From NCBI RefSeq assembly GCF_011421635.1, contig NZ_WTLI01000027.1:26846-67547 (forward strand): DNA of 40,702 nucleotides. The letters run 5' to 3'. The position numbers were made by a program, and so were the translations under genes. Shown one piece after another: positions 25,094 to 35,000 of this stretch; position 1 is the first letter of the stretch, and each line of letters starts with the position of its first letter. The DNA comes from Paenibacillus turpanensis. Lineage in GTDB: Bacteria; Bacillota; Bacilli; Paenibacillales; YIM-B00363. The notes under the pieces were generated by a model. The model worked only from the letters and a program-made list of their open reading frames with translations. It ran no database searches and was not told the DNA's origin.

Positions 25094-26374
25094 TCATGAT
25101 CCAAGCAGCTTGGCTACGGACGGGGTTACTGCTGCCCGATGCTTTGCCAATAAATCCGCCGGATAAAACAACTGAACTTTTCCTTTATGTACGCCGCTGA
25201 TGGACCGGACAATTTCCGATACGTGCGAAATTTCTACGAGCTCCTGCTTTTCCGTCAGCAAATAAATCGGTGTCGTTTTCTCTTTCGAGCCCCCCGGCTG
25301 GTATACATCGTAAGGCTGATCTGTCGGAAAATCCATTTCTACATAATATGTCGAATCCGCCCCTAAGGAATCAAGCAGCGACTTGAGCTCATTCACCGCT
25401 TCCTCATCCACCTGATCCAGGGTTACATACTTAAACAGCTTTCGTTCCAAAAATCTTCGGCATAAATCCGCTAAAATCGGATCCTTTTCCATCGTCCACT
25501 GCATGAAGGTAGTTTGAATAAAAGATTCATCAAGCCGCAAATAGTCCTCAACGGTTAACGTATTGGCCAGCAAATCGTCCAACGGATGTAAAAAGAAGCC
25601 GAAGGAATAGCCCTGCTGATGCAAATCACGAGCCCGCAAGAAAATTTTGCGCAAAATAATCTCAGAACTGCGGGTTACCGGATGGAAATACACCTGCCAG
25701 TACATCTGATAGCGGGAGGTTAAGTAATCTTCAACGGCATGCATGCCGCTTTCCTTAACGACAATTTTTCCTTGGTAAGGACGAACGACACGTAAGATGC
25801 GGTCTATATCGAAGGTACCATAGTTTACCCCAGTAAAAAATGCATCGCGCAGCAGGTAATCCATCCGATCCGCATCCAATTGGCTGGAGACCAGGCCAAC
25901 TACGATGGGCTTCTCATAAGTTTTACAAATCACGTTGGCTACTTTCTGCGGAAAATCAGGGGACACTCGCCGCAGCACTTCATTTACTTCCGTATCTCCC
26001 AGTATGATTCGGCATGACCAATCCTCATGCATCACCTTAAACACCTTTTCAATAGAGTGGGAAAAAGGGCCGTGCCCAACGTCATGAAGCAGCGCGGCGC
26101 AAAGCGAAAGCAGCCGTTCCGAGGCTGGCCAGTCCTCATATGCCGCCCGTTCAAACCCGGATATAATCTTACGCGTGATTTCATACACCCCAAGGGAATG
26201 GGAAAAACGGCTGTGCTCCGCACCATGGAACGTGAAAAACGAAGTGCCCAACTGCCGAATCCTTCTCAACCGCTGAAACTCCTTCGTATTAATTAAATCC
26301 CAAATGAGCTGATCTTGAACGTAGATATATTTATGTACGGGATCCTTAAATACTTTTTCTTCCTTAAATATCAT
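25094..26374 (-). CDS. HD-domain phosphohydrolase (YwfO/dGTPase-like)
   Basis: 426 residues. Residues about 10-140 carry the HD metal centre: E-H-S-R-F-S-H-S-L-G-V, then A-L-L-H-D-V-G-H-G-P-F-S-H. The rest resembles YwfO of B. subtilis and other SAMHD1-like dNTP hydrolases. It may hydrolyse dNTPs or related nucleotides. ATG with AGGAGGG at 26381-26387. It sits where B. subtilis has metS. Two Spo0A boxes lie just upstream of it, so sporulation control is possible. Confidence 0.85.
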   Translation of the reverse strand: MIFKEEKVFKDPVHKYIYVQDQLIWDLINTKEFQRLRRIRQLGTSFFTFHGAEHSRFSHSLGVYEITRKIISGFERAAYEDWPASERLLSLCAALLHDVGHGPFSHSIEKVFKVMHEDWSCRIILGDTEVNEVLRRVSPDFPQKVANVICKTYEKPIVVGLVSSQLDADRMDYLLRDAFFTGVNYGTFDIDRILRVVRPYQGKIVVKESGMHAVEDYLTSRYQMYWQVYFHPVTRSSEIILRKIFLRARDLHQQGYSFGFFLHPLDDLLANTLTVEDYLRLDESFIQTTFMQWTMEKDPILADLCRRFLERKLFKYVTLDQVDEEAVNELKSLLDSLGADSTYYVEMDFPTDQPYDVYQPGGSKEKTTPIYLLTEKQELVEISHVSEIVRSISGVHKGKVQLFYPADLLAKHRAAVTPSVAKLLGS

Positions 26375-26433
26375 GCAGTACCCTCCTAAATTTTTTTCAT
26401 CAACCGAATTAAATATCTACACTTACTTTTTAA

Positions 26434-26703
26434 TTCGACATTTTTCGCTATTAACTTGTCGAACTCCTCTCATTTCCGTTTCCAATCACAGCAATAAAAA
26501 TTCGACAAATCTCTGTAATTCCTCTCCAATTATATCCACTGGTTTGATTTGATTTTATCGTAATAACAAGGATTGTCCACAAAATCGTTAAAAATATTGT
26601 CGAAAAATCAGAAATAAAGTTGAATTTAGTTATTGACTGTTATGGCAATGGCTGGTATCATGAAGTTACAAAGATTGTCGAATCATGACGACAAGATGTC
26701 GAA
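26434..26703. promoter_or_regulatory. six exact Spo0A boxes (TGTCGAA)
   Basis: TGTCGAA occurs on the plus strand at 26457-26463, 26598-26604, 26676-26682 and 26697-26703, and on the minus strand at 26434-26440 and 26501-26507. All six are exact. Three surround the abrB promoter and start site; the others spread to the HD gene. Spo0A~P represses abrB through such boxes in B. subtilis. This accounts for the 345-base gap 26375-26719. Confidence 0.8.
26633..26661 (+). promoter_or_regulatory. sigma-A promoter of abrB
   Basis: TTGACT (26633-26638), 17 bases, TATCAT (26656-26661). Two Spo0A boxes follow within 45 bases, the arrangement expected for Spo0A repression. Confidence 0.7.
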
Positions 26704-26719
26704 AGGGGACTCTTATATA

Positions 26720-26971
26720 ATGAAATCAACAGGAATTGTACGTAAGGTCGATGAGCTGGGACGCGTTGTTATTCCAATTGAATTGCGCCGCACTTTAGGG
26801 ATTGGCGAAAAAGACGCGTTGGAAATTTATGTAGACGGCGAGCGCATTATGCTCAAGAAATATGAGCCTGCATGCATCTTCTGCAGCAATGCTGATAACG
26901 TTTCCTACTTCAAGGGGAAAATTGTTTGCAATTCTTGCATCTCAGATTTGCCTACCCCTGTGACAAATTAG
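26720..26971 (+). CDS. abrB: transition-state regulator AbrB
   Basis: 83 residues. The N-terminal swapped-hairpin domain M-K-S-T-G-I-V-R-K-V-D-E-L-G-R-V-V-I-P-I-E-L-R-R is that of AbrB. The C-terminal C-I-F-C and C-N-S-C pairs are more cysteine-rich than in B. subtilis AbrB and may bind metal. AbrB represses post-exponential genes, including sigma-H and biofilm genes. The frame extends 29 codons upstream, but the conserved start at 26720 has AAAGGGGA ten bases before it. It converges with rsmI, as in Bacillus. Confidence 0.95.
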   Translation: MKSTGIVRKVDELGRVVIPIELRRTLGIGEKDALEIYVDGERIMLKKYEPACIFCSNADNVSYFKGKIVCNSCISDLPTPVTN

Positions 26972-27034
26972 GAATTATCGTATATAATAAGAACATAACC
27001 CATGTTAATTCTAACCTTTTTATATCTCCTTGTT

Positions 27035-27083
27035 GTCCCAAGACGTGATGTCCCTCGCATTACACGTCTCGGGACCTTTTTTT
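27035..27083 (+). terminator. abrB terminator
   Basis: GTCCC plus AGACGTG pair with CACGTCT plus GGGAC, and seven T follow on the plus strand. It overlaps the last codons of the convergent rsmI. Confidence 0.8.
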
Positions 27084-27953
27084 GTTCTCATCCGTATGTA
27101 CGATTTGGTACACTTCCCGCTTCGGCAGTTTACGGTCACCAGCCGTCAACTTAATCGCTTCCTTGCTGTTTCCGGTCTCGCGCTCGTAGTGAGCTACATG
27201 CTCTTCAATAGATAGGCTTGCCCACCACTGCTCCCCTTCCGCTTGCGCACGCTCCTCTTCCGAAGCCCCTTCCAGCACAAGCACGAATTCGCCCTTGGGC
27301 GGGTGCTGCTCCAGATGTCCGAGAATCTGCTCCACCGTGCCGCGGATCGCTTCCTCATAACGTTTCGTAAGCTCGCGGACAAGCGCCGCTTTCCGCTGCA
27401 TGCCCCATGCTTCGCCAACCGTTTGCATCGTCGCTTCAATGCGATGCGGCGATTCATAGAAGATCATCGTAGCGTCGCAGCCCTTCCATTTATCGAACAG
27501 CTCGCGCAGCTTCTTCTTCTCTCGGGGAGGGAACCCCAGAAAAAGAAACGAATCCGTCGGCAGTCCGGAAATAATTAACGCAGACAAAGCGGCGTTCGCA
27601 CCGGGTACCGGAATGACGCTGATCCCAGCCTCAATTGCCAGCGCCACCAGATCCGCACCCGGATCGGATATGGCCGGCATTCCGGCATCGCTCACCAGCG
27701 CGACCTGCTGCCCCTCCAGCATAAATTTGATCAGCTCCGGTCCGCTCGCCATCTTGTTATGCTCATGGTAGCTCACAAGCCTCGGCCCTTCGATTTCAAA
27801 ATGCGTCAGCAGCTTCTTCGTCTGCCGCGTATCCTCGGCTGCGATCCAGTCGGCCTCTTTCAAAATACGAATAGCCCGGAAGGTCATATCCTCCAAATTA
27901 CCGATCGGTGTGGAAACCAAGTATAACGTTCCTGCCTGCTGTATATTACCCAT
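27060..27953 (-). CDS. rsmI: 16S rRNA 2'-O-methyltransferase RsmI (YabC)
   Basis: 297 residues. The YraL-type signature L-Y-L-V-S-T-P-I-G-N-L-E-D-M-T-F-R-A is at residues 10-27. It also has A-E-D-T-R-Q-T-K-K-L-L, S-D-A-G-M-P-A-I-S-D-P-G and P-V-P-G-A-N-A. It methylates the ribose of C1402 in 16S rRNA. The chosen ATG overlaps the end of the upstream methyltransferase gene by eight bases; a GTG three codons earlier is possible. The yazA (GIY-YIG) gene found between these two in B. subtilis is missing. Confidence 0.96.
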   Translation of the reverse strand: MGNIQQAGTLYLVSTPIGNLEDMTFRAIRILKEADWIAAEDTRQTKKLLTHFEIEGPRLVSYHEHNKMASGPELIKFMLEGQQVALVSDAGMPAISDPGADLVALAIEAGISVIPVPGANAALSALIISGLPTDSFLFLGFPPREKKKLRELFDKWKGCDATMIFYESPHRIEATMQTVGEAWGMQRKAALVRELTKRYEEAIRGTVEQILGHLEQHPPKGEFVLVLEGASEEERAQAEGEQWWASLSIEEHVAHYERETGNSKEAIKLTAGDRKLPKREVYQIVHTDENKKRSRDV

Positions 27954-28710
27954 CCTGATCACCGTCCGTTAAATGTAGTTGCTTCCCTTCAAATATGCGC
28001 TGCAGCTCCGCCGTGTATGCTCCATTTTCTTCATGAACGATAAAAGGCGGAAGCAGACGCAGCTCCGGCTTTCCTTCCTTTGCCGCTTCCACCAGCACCA
28101 TGTTTGCTTCGGCCCCCAGCTTAGGGTGAATGAAGCGAATCCGCTTCGGCTCTAACCGGTACGCCCGCATCAGTGTAATAATATCGATGAGACGTGAGGG
28201 ACGATGCACCATTGCCGCCTTGCCTCCGAACTTTAGAAGGCGGCTGCAGCAGGCAATGACATCCTCCAGCGTGCAGTACACCTCATGTCTTGCCGCGGCG
28301 ATATAAGAATTCGCCTTTCGATCCCCGCTCGCCACTGGCATGTAGGGCGGATTAACGGTGACGACATCATATACCCCTGTACCCGTTTGTTTATGAATTT
28401 CTTTTAAGTCTCCGTGAAAGACGTTCAGCTGTTCCGCCAAACCGTTCATTTCCACATTCCGGCTCGCCATATCGGCCAAGCGCTCTTGAATTTCTACACT
28501 GTCAATCAGTGCTTTCGTTCTCGTGGAGAGCAGCAGCGGAATAACCCCGTTGCCCGTGCACAAATCCATGACCCGGCCACGGGCCGGTACGCTGCAGAAA
28601 CGGGCCAGCAGCACCGCGTCCAGGGAAAAAGCGAACACCTCGTCGCTTTGTATAATTTTGAGCTGATGTGTCAGTAGGTCGTCAATCCGCTCGCCTTCTC
28701 GAAGCTGCAC
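27946..28710 (-). CDS. TrmN6-like tRNA adenine-N6 methyltransferase (YabB)
   Basis: 254 residues. The SAM motif is V-M-D-L-C-T-G-N-G-V-I-P-L-L-L (about 48-62) and the amino-methylase N-P-P-Y follows at about 125. The N-terminus Q-S-D-E-V-F-A-F-S-L-D-A-V-L-L-A matches TrmN6/YfiC-type enzymes that modify A37 of tRNA1Val. GTG start, with AAAGGA about 12 bases upstream. Substrate assignment is by family only. Confidence 0.88.
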   Translation of the reverse strand: MQLREGERIDDLLTHQLKIIQSDEVFAFSLDAVLLARFCSVPARGRVMDLCTGNGVIPLLLSTRTKALIDSVEIQERLADMASRNVEMNGLAEQLNVFHGDLKEIHKQTGTGVYDVVTVNPPYMPVASGDRKANSYIAAARHEVYCTLEDVIACCSRLLKFGGKAAMVHRPSRLIDIITLMRAYRLEPKRIRFIHPKLGAEANMVLVEAAKEGKPELRLLPPFIVHEENGAYTAELQRIFEGKQLHLTDGDQDG

Positions 28711-28743
28711 CGCTAATCATTTCCTTTCAGCAATTTATATACG

Positions 28744-28772
28744 AAGAAACGCCGCAGGAACCCCACGGCGCT
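28744..28772 (-). terminator. weak hairpin between yabA and yabB
   Basis: CGCCG and CGGCG stem with inner GGGG/CC pairing, then TTTCTTCG on the minus strand. The T run is short, so it may be leaky or not a terminator. Confidence 0.4.
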
Positions 28773-28782
28773 ACAAGAAACC

Positions 28783-29172
28783 TTATCTCACATCTTTGTT
28801 CAAGAACGATAAGCAAAATAAGCAGTCGCCCTCGATACGCAAATGTCCATAATACACATTACAAATATGAAAGCCTTCATGATATAAGCGCGCTAAGTTG
28901 TCATGACCTTCACCTACGGCCGTTACCGCAGCTTCCGAAGGCGCAGGATGGTGCTCCCCGGCTTCCGGCTCCTCATGAGCCATGCCCTCAGGAAGTGGCT
29001 CCTGTTCCTCTCGCTTAATTAGCTTGCGCAGCTGCGAGTTTTCAATACTAAGTCTATTGTTCTCCTCTAAGAGGACAACGAGCTGCTGCTTCACATCCGC
29101 AAGCTCACGCTGTATGGTGTTCACCTGATCTTCCAAGCCGCAAACCTGTTCGTAAACGTCTCTTTTGTCCAC
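28783..29172 (-). CDS. yabA: replication initiation control protein YabA
   Basis: 129 residues. Residues about 5-55 are a leucine-rich coiled coil for tetramer formation. An acidic linker follows, then a zinc-binding C-terminus with H-E-G-F-H-I-C-N and D-C-L-F-C-L. YabA bridges DnaA and DnaN and prevents over-initiation. GTG start. It follows ricT by 24 bases, as in Bacillus. Confidence 0.95.
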   Translation of the reverse strand: MDKRDVYEQVCGLEDQVNTIQRELADVKQQLVVLLEENNRLSIENSQLRKLIKREEQEPLPEGMAHEEPEAGEHHPAPSEAAVTAVGEGHDNLARLYHEGFHICNVYYGHLRIEGDCLFCLSFLNKDVR

Positions 29173-29196
29173 CGTTCCACCCCATACCTTGCGCCC

Positions 29197-30006
29197 CTAC
29201 TGCATGACGACATCGTCGAAAGGCAGCTCCATGACTTTTCCGCCCTGCTCGAACAGCCTTACCTGTGCCATACGGTTGTCCAGGTTTAGGCCGACAACCT
29301 TTCCGTTACCCAGAGAAGTAAGCACCATAGCTCCAACCGTCGGCATCTCATCCTTGCTGCTTTCGTAGTTATCGTGCTCGAACTTTAAGCAGCACATGAG
29401 TCTGCCGCAAAGACCGGATATCTTCGTTGGATTCAGCGATAAGCTTTGATCCTTCGCCATTTTAATCGAAACCGGCTCGAAATCCCCAAGCCAGGACGAG
29501 CAGCAAAGAATGCGTCCGCAGGGACCTAACCCTCCGAGCAGCTTCGCTTCATCCCGAACCCCGATCTGGCGCAGCTCAATGCGTGTGCGGAACACGGAAG
29601 CCAAGTCTTTCACCAATTCCCGGAAGTCGACACGCCCTTCGGCGGTAAAATAAAAAATGATTTTGTTGCGGTCAAACGTATATTCAACGTCCACCAGCTT
29701 CATCTTGAGCTGATGGCCACGAATTTTATCTACGCAAGTTTTAAACGCGTCCTTTGCGGCCGCTTTATTTTCTTCAACAACCCCTGCATCTTTCTCATCC
29801 GCAATACGGATCACCTTTTTTAAAGGAAGCACCACATCGTTTTCACCGACTGTCTTCTTCGGGGTGACGACTTTGCCGTACTCGATACCGCGAGCAGTCT
29901 CAACGATGACGTTGTGCTCTTGATGGACCGAGAGGTTGGAGGGGTCGAAGTAGTATACTTTACCCGCTTTCTTAAAGCGGACGCCTACAACTTCATACGT
30001 TTGCAT
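29197..30006 (-). CDS. ricT: RicT (YaaT), PSP1-domain subunit of the RicAFT complex
   Basis: 269 residues. The PSP1 C-terminal domain carries the cysteine cluster C-G-R-I-L-C-C and C-G-R-L-M-C-C (about residues 160-205), which with RicA and RicF holds [4Fe-4S] clusters. The complex stimulates RNase Y maturation events and Spo0A phosphorylation in B. subtilis. The start is the ATG at 30006, with GGGAGG; the longer open frame runs inside holB. It overlaps holB by 14 bases. Confidence 0.95.
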   Translation of the reverse strand: MQTYEVVGVRFKKAGKVYYFDPSNLSVHQEHNVIVETARGIEYGKVVTPKKTVGENDVVLPLKKVIRIADEKDAGVVEENKAAAKDAFKTCVDKIRGHQLKMKLVDVEYTFDRNKIIFYFTAEGRVDFRELVKDLASVFRTRIELRQIGVRDEAKLLGGLGPCGRILCCSSWLGDFEPVSIKMAKDQSLSLNPTKISGLCGRLMCCLKFEHDNYESSKDEMPTVGAMVLTSLGNGKVVGLNLDNRMAQVRLFEQGGKVMELPFDDVVMQ

Positions 30007-30988
30007 ACGATCCTCCCTGTAACGATATGACAAACTGCTCCAGCACAAGCTGCGGATTCGCATGGAAACGGAGCCGTTTCTTCCCTTCCATCGCATGCTC
30101 CATCATTCGAACCCATTCTGCGGCAGATTTCGCGAATGCTTGCTTGGAAAGCCAGTCCGTCTGGTCTATATAAACGATCGATTGCTTAACACCGCTTTGG
30201 ATCGAAATCATATCTTTAAATAATAGAAGAAATAAATCAAAGCAGGTTTCCAGACCTTCCTGCAGATCTGGCTTGGAAAGCAGCGCATTGGCGGTTACCA
30301 ATGCCGATCCGGAGCCGGAAAGAGACTCCTTCGCTAATTGTAACACTAGGTTTCTCATCTCTGCAAACCAATTTAATTGGATAAAGTCCCGCGCCTGCTC
30401 AATTCCTGACGAAATTCGCACCGCCGCACGAACGAGCGGATCCGGCCTGCCCTCCTGACGGAGAAGTTCTGCCATCGTACTCGCAGGAAGCGGAGTAAAC
30501 GGAATCCACTGCGCCCGCGATTTGATCGTTGGCAGCAGAGCATGTCCGTTGTCCGTAATGAGGATCGCCGTCACCGCCTGCGACGGTTCCTCCAAAAATT
30601 TAAGCAGGCTGTTCGCTGCCTGAACCGTCATCCGGTCTGCGGCTCCGAGAATGTACACACTTCGCTTTGCCTGAGACCGGTAGGCGAACTGCTTCTGCAG
30701 CTCGCGGATTTGCTCAATTTTGATGCTGCTGCCTTCCGGCTCGACCATGACGATGCCTTCATGATTGCCGCTCGCCACCTTGCGGCAGGATAGGCATGAG
30801 CCGCAGGCGTCCTCTCCATGCGCCTCACACAGCAGTGCAGCGGCAAATGCCAGCGCCGCTTCCTTGCGCTGGGTTCCGGGCGGCCCGCTGAAAATATACG
30901 CATGCGATGTGCGTCCGCGGCGCAGTCCGCTCTGCAGCATTTGCTTTGCCCGCTCTTGTCCGATAATATCCGCTAACGCATAGGCCAT
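29993..30988 (-). CDS. holB: DNA polymerase III delta' subunit
   Basis: 331 residues. An AAA+ clamp-loader fold: I-I-G-Q-E-R-A near the start, and a degenerate Walker A (F-S-G-P-P-G-T-Q-R-K) lacking the GKT, as expected for the non-hydrolysing delta' subunit. A zinc module C-G-S-C-L-S-C follows, then the L-K-F-L-E-E-P-S box. It loads the beta clamp. AAGGA ribosome site; 12 bases downstream of yaaR. Confidence 0.94.
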   Translation of the reverse strand: MAYALADIIGQERAKQMLQSGLRRGRTSHAYIFSGPPGTQRKEAALAFAAALLCEAHGEDACGSCLSCRKVASGNHEGIVMVEPEGSSIKIEQIRELQKQFAYRSQAKRSVYILGAADRMTVQAANSLLKFLEEPSQAVTAILITDNGHALLPTIKSRAQWIPFTPLPASTMAELLRQEGRPDPLVRAAVRISSGIEQARDFIQLNWFAEMRNLVLQLAKESLSGSGSALVTANALLSKPDLQEGLETCFDLFLLLFKDMISIQSGVKQSIVYIDQTDWLSKQAFAKSAAEWVRMMEHAMEGKKRLRFHANPQLVLEQFVISLQGGSYANV

Positions 30989-31000
30989 AGTATCCGATCC

Positions 31001-31447
31001 TTAAAATAATAAATTAATAAGCAGTCCGCGAATGTCGCCGATACTGTTGAGCAGCTGAATTTTCCCTTGTTCGCTGGTAAGCAGCTCCTCAGCCAGTTCG
31101 AGCAGGCTGCGGTCGATTTCTTCAATGATTTGATACCGTTTCGTCCGGCCGCGGCGATCCCAGCCCTTCGTTTCCTTCAGGCCTACCCCCCGCCGAACCG
31201 TTTCCTCCAGAAACGATTTCACCATTTGCTTGTACAATCGCAGCTCACGCACCGTCATGGACTTCGCCAAACGGTCGCCCTGCATCGCGATTTGCTGCAG
31301 ACGCTGCTGGAGCTCGTCCATCGTTGTTCGCTCTCGCTGCTGGTCCATCAGATCCGCAAAGCCCTTTGGAGGCAGCGGTTGGCTGGCCGACGAATCGTTC
31401 CGCCGTACGCCGGTATCGATCGGCCGCCAGCCGGGGTTAATTTTCAT
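31001..31447 (-). CDS. yaaR: YaaR family protein (DUF327)
   Basis: 148 residues, helical and basic, with a conserved central D-R-L-A-K-S-M-T-V-R-E-L-R-L-Y-K-Q-M-V-K-S-F segment typical of DUF327. Function unknown. It lies between darA and holB in the conserved darA-yaaR-holB-ricT-yabA run, with small gaps that imply one operon. AGGGAG ribosome site. Confidence 0.88.
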   Translation of the reverse strand: MKINPGWRPIDTGVRRNDSSASQPLPPKGFADLMDQQRERTTMDELQQRLQQIAMQGDRLAKSMTVRELRLYKQMVKSFLEETVRRGVGLKETKGWDRRGRTKRYQIIEEIDRSLLELAEELLTSEQGKIQLLNSIGDIRGLLINLLF

Positions 31448-31462
31448 AACGGGTCGCTCCCT

Positions 31463-31826
<364 letters not shown>

Positions 31827-31838
31827 ACATGTTTGTTT

Positions 31839-31854
31839 TCGTAAGCGTTTCCAA
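31839..31854 (-). promoter_or_regulatory. cre-like site (CcpA) upstream of darA
   Basis: TTGGAAACGCTTACGA on the minus strand matches the catabolite-response element WTGNAARCGNWWWCAW at 15 of 16 positions. It sits just upstream of the -10 boxes. Confidence 0.45.
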
Positions 31855-32002
31855 ACTGTCTATAACATTATTTACTACCTACTTATTTTGACGGCAGTAC
31901 CTGCAATTCCTCCGTCTATATTCCTATATTATATACAAAAGTTTCAATATTGGTGTCTATACCCTCCTCATACAGGTGAAAAGCTGCCTAATTCCATCTA
32001 TG

Positions 32003-32029
32003 AAAAAAAGGACGGCCTGAGCCGCCCTT
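32003..32029 (-). terminator. terminator of the CheB-CheR-kinase gene
   Basis: AAGGGCGGC pairs with GCCGTCCTT (one G-U) around TCAG, then a T run on the minus strand, four bases after the stop. Confidence 0.85.
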
Positions 32030-32032
32030 CTT

Positions 32033-35000
32033 CTATTCCGCTTCTCTTCCATCAAGAGGCAGTACGATCGTTACCGTCGTACCTTTCCCTTCCTCGCTTT
32101 CAATGACGATCCGGCCTTGATGATTTTCGATAATTTTATAGCTGACCATAAGACCAAGGCCCGTCCCTTTATTTTTCGTCGTGTAGAACGGTTCGCCAAG
32201 CTTTGCAAGCTTGCTTTTTGGAATGCCTGTTCCTTGATCTTTAAAGCGAAGCTGCAGCCGTTCATTCGGCAGCTCGGATACAGTCACTTCGATCCGACCG
32301 CCGGAAGGCATCGCTTCGACACTATTTTTAATCAAATTAATAAATACCTGCTTTAGTTGATTTTCTACACAATACACGGACGTATTCTCCGTATGGTACA
32401 GGCATTCAATCTCTACGTTGTTAATGATGGCCTGTGTTTCCAGCAGCATGACGACATCGCCCAGCACTGTTTTCATGCTCGCCGGCCGGAATTCCAGCGC
32501 CTGCGGCTTTGCGAGCACGAGAAGCTCTCCGACGATATGCTCGATGCGCTCCAGCTCGGTGGACATAATTTCCACATAGCTGTCGCTGTGCTTGCCTGTG
32601 GAAATCAGCTTCGTAAAGCCCTTTAACGCAGTTAACGGATTGCGGATTTCATGGGCAATGCCTGCCGCCATCTGGCCAAGCGCTGACAGCATTTCCGACT
32701 TGCGAAGCAGCTCCTCGGTCTCCTTCAGCCCGCTGATATCCTCGGCGATTCGCAGGAAATGAATGACCTGCCCCTGTTGATCGGTAATCGGCAGCATCTT
32801 CACCGTTTCCCAGAAATTCGAGCCGTCGCGGCGCTTCCCTTCGAGTTCTCCCTGCCACGTAAAGCCGTTACTTATGGTTTCCCAGACTTCCTTGTGTTTA
32901 TCCTGAGATTCCCACAAATTGAGGAAGTGGAAATCCCGTCCAACAACATTCTCCATCGCGAACCCGGTTAATCGCATAAATTGCGGATTCGCATACTCTA
33001 TGCGCCCCTCCGAATTCGTGATGACGATAATGCTCGGACTTTGCTCGATGGCATAGGAAAGCTTGATCAGCTCCTGGTTAATAAGCTTCAGCTCGGTAAT
33101 GTCGACAAAAGTCAACACGATCCCCTTCACAAAATTGTCCGTCGTCCGGTACGGAAGAACCCGCATGCTGTACCACTTGCCGTTGCGGCTTTCAATCTCT
33201 TTTTCCACTGGAATGAGCGTCCGAAGCACCATTTTAGCGTCATCAACCAAGCCTTCATATTTAAAGCTGTGTGAGATATGTGCAATCGGCCGGCCGTAGT
33301 CAACGTCCATTAAATTAATTTCCCGCGTAATTGCCGGAGTAAATCTGCGGATGCACATGTTTTTGTCCAAGAAAATGGTGCCGATCTTCGTGCTGATCAA
33401 GAAGTTATCCATATCATTGTTAACTTCCGTCAGCTCTTGAATTTTGTACTGATATTCGGTATTCACCGTTACGAGCTCTTCGTTGACCGATTGCAGCTCT
33501 TCGTTCGTGCTTTGCAGCTCCTCATTGGCCGCTACCAGCTCTTCATTGGTCGCCTGCAGCTCCTCATTGGACGTTTCCAGCTCCTCAATGGTCGCCTGAA
33601 GCCGTTCCTCCGCACGCTGCAGCTCCTGCTCCAGCTCCACAATCCGATGATTGACATTACTTGTCAGGTCAAGTGTTACCGTAGATTTATCCTCAAGCAA
33701 ATTCTCCATCTGCTCTTCTTCAAACATGACAAGAACTAAGCGCTCAAACGCCCGTTTTTTGCGGGAAAACGGTTTTACCGTTAAGTGCAAGAGAATGCTC
33801 TCATCCGGCGCAAACGTCATATTACGGTATACGACCGGCTGTTTTTCCTTGCGGACTTTCTGAACTGCCGTCATGATCGCTACTGCCAAATTTGCCTCGA
33901 CCATTTTATACACATTCCAGCTCGGTTTCCCCTTGGCTAATGCCAAAAACTTATTCACCGGGCCGCTTAAATGGACGATATCGTTATTTTCATCTACCAC
34001 CATGCACGGCTGCATATGCTCATCCACGAAGGTGGTATAAATATCATCAATTTTTTTATGCTCGGTCGCTGCACGAATTCCCGGCAGCACCCGTTTCCGA
34101 TGCTCCATTACTTGCGCTTGCACATTTTCCCCTAGCTCAACTTCATTTGGAGCGCGTCCCAAGCTTTCATCTCTCTGCTGGAATATATTCCACCTGCGGT
34201 CGAAGGCTGTAAATAAATTGGTTAACCGTCCGAGCGTCTCACTTGGACCCAAAAATAAAAATCCGGTCGGCACGAGAGCAAAATGGAATAAGGACAACAC
34301 TTTTTTCTGCATTTCAGGCTGCATATAGATGAGCATGTTGCGGCAGGTGATGAGATCGAGATTGCTAAAAGGCGGGTCTTTGGTGATATTGTGCGGAGCA
34401 AAAACGATCATTTTGCGGATTTCTTTGCGAATCTGGTACACATCGCCGTCGCGGATAAAATGGCGGTCCAGCTGCTCTTCCGACATATTGTCCATGATAC
34501 TCTCGGGATAAATTCCTTGGCTTGCATACTCAATGGAATCCTTCTCTAAATCCGTTGCAAAAATCTTCACATTGAACCATTGGTTCGTACGATCCATGTA
34601 CTCCTTCAGCGTAATGGCGATGGAGTACGCTTCCTCTCCCGTTGAACATGCCGCAACCCAAACGCGGATTTCCTGTTCATCTTTTTTGCGTTCAAAGATG
34701 GCGGGGAGCACTCTCGTCCGAATGACCTCAAAAGCCAGCGGATCGCGAAAAAAATTCGTAACCCCGATCAGCAAGTCCTTACGCAAGGCGTGGATCTCTG
34801 TGGGATTTTCCTTCAAATAATCGTAATACTGCACAATCGAAGACATATTATGTAAACTCAGCCGCCGTTCGATTCTCCGCAAAACGCTGTTTCGCTTGTA
34901 ATAGGTAAAATCTACGCCGCTCTCTTCCTGAATCAGCCGAAAAATATCAAGAACGTAATTTTCGACATCTGTGGGTGACATCAGCTCTGGAGTCGCAAGT

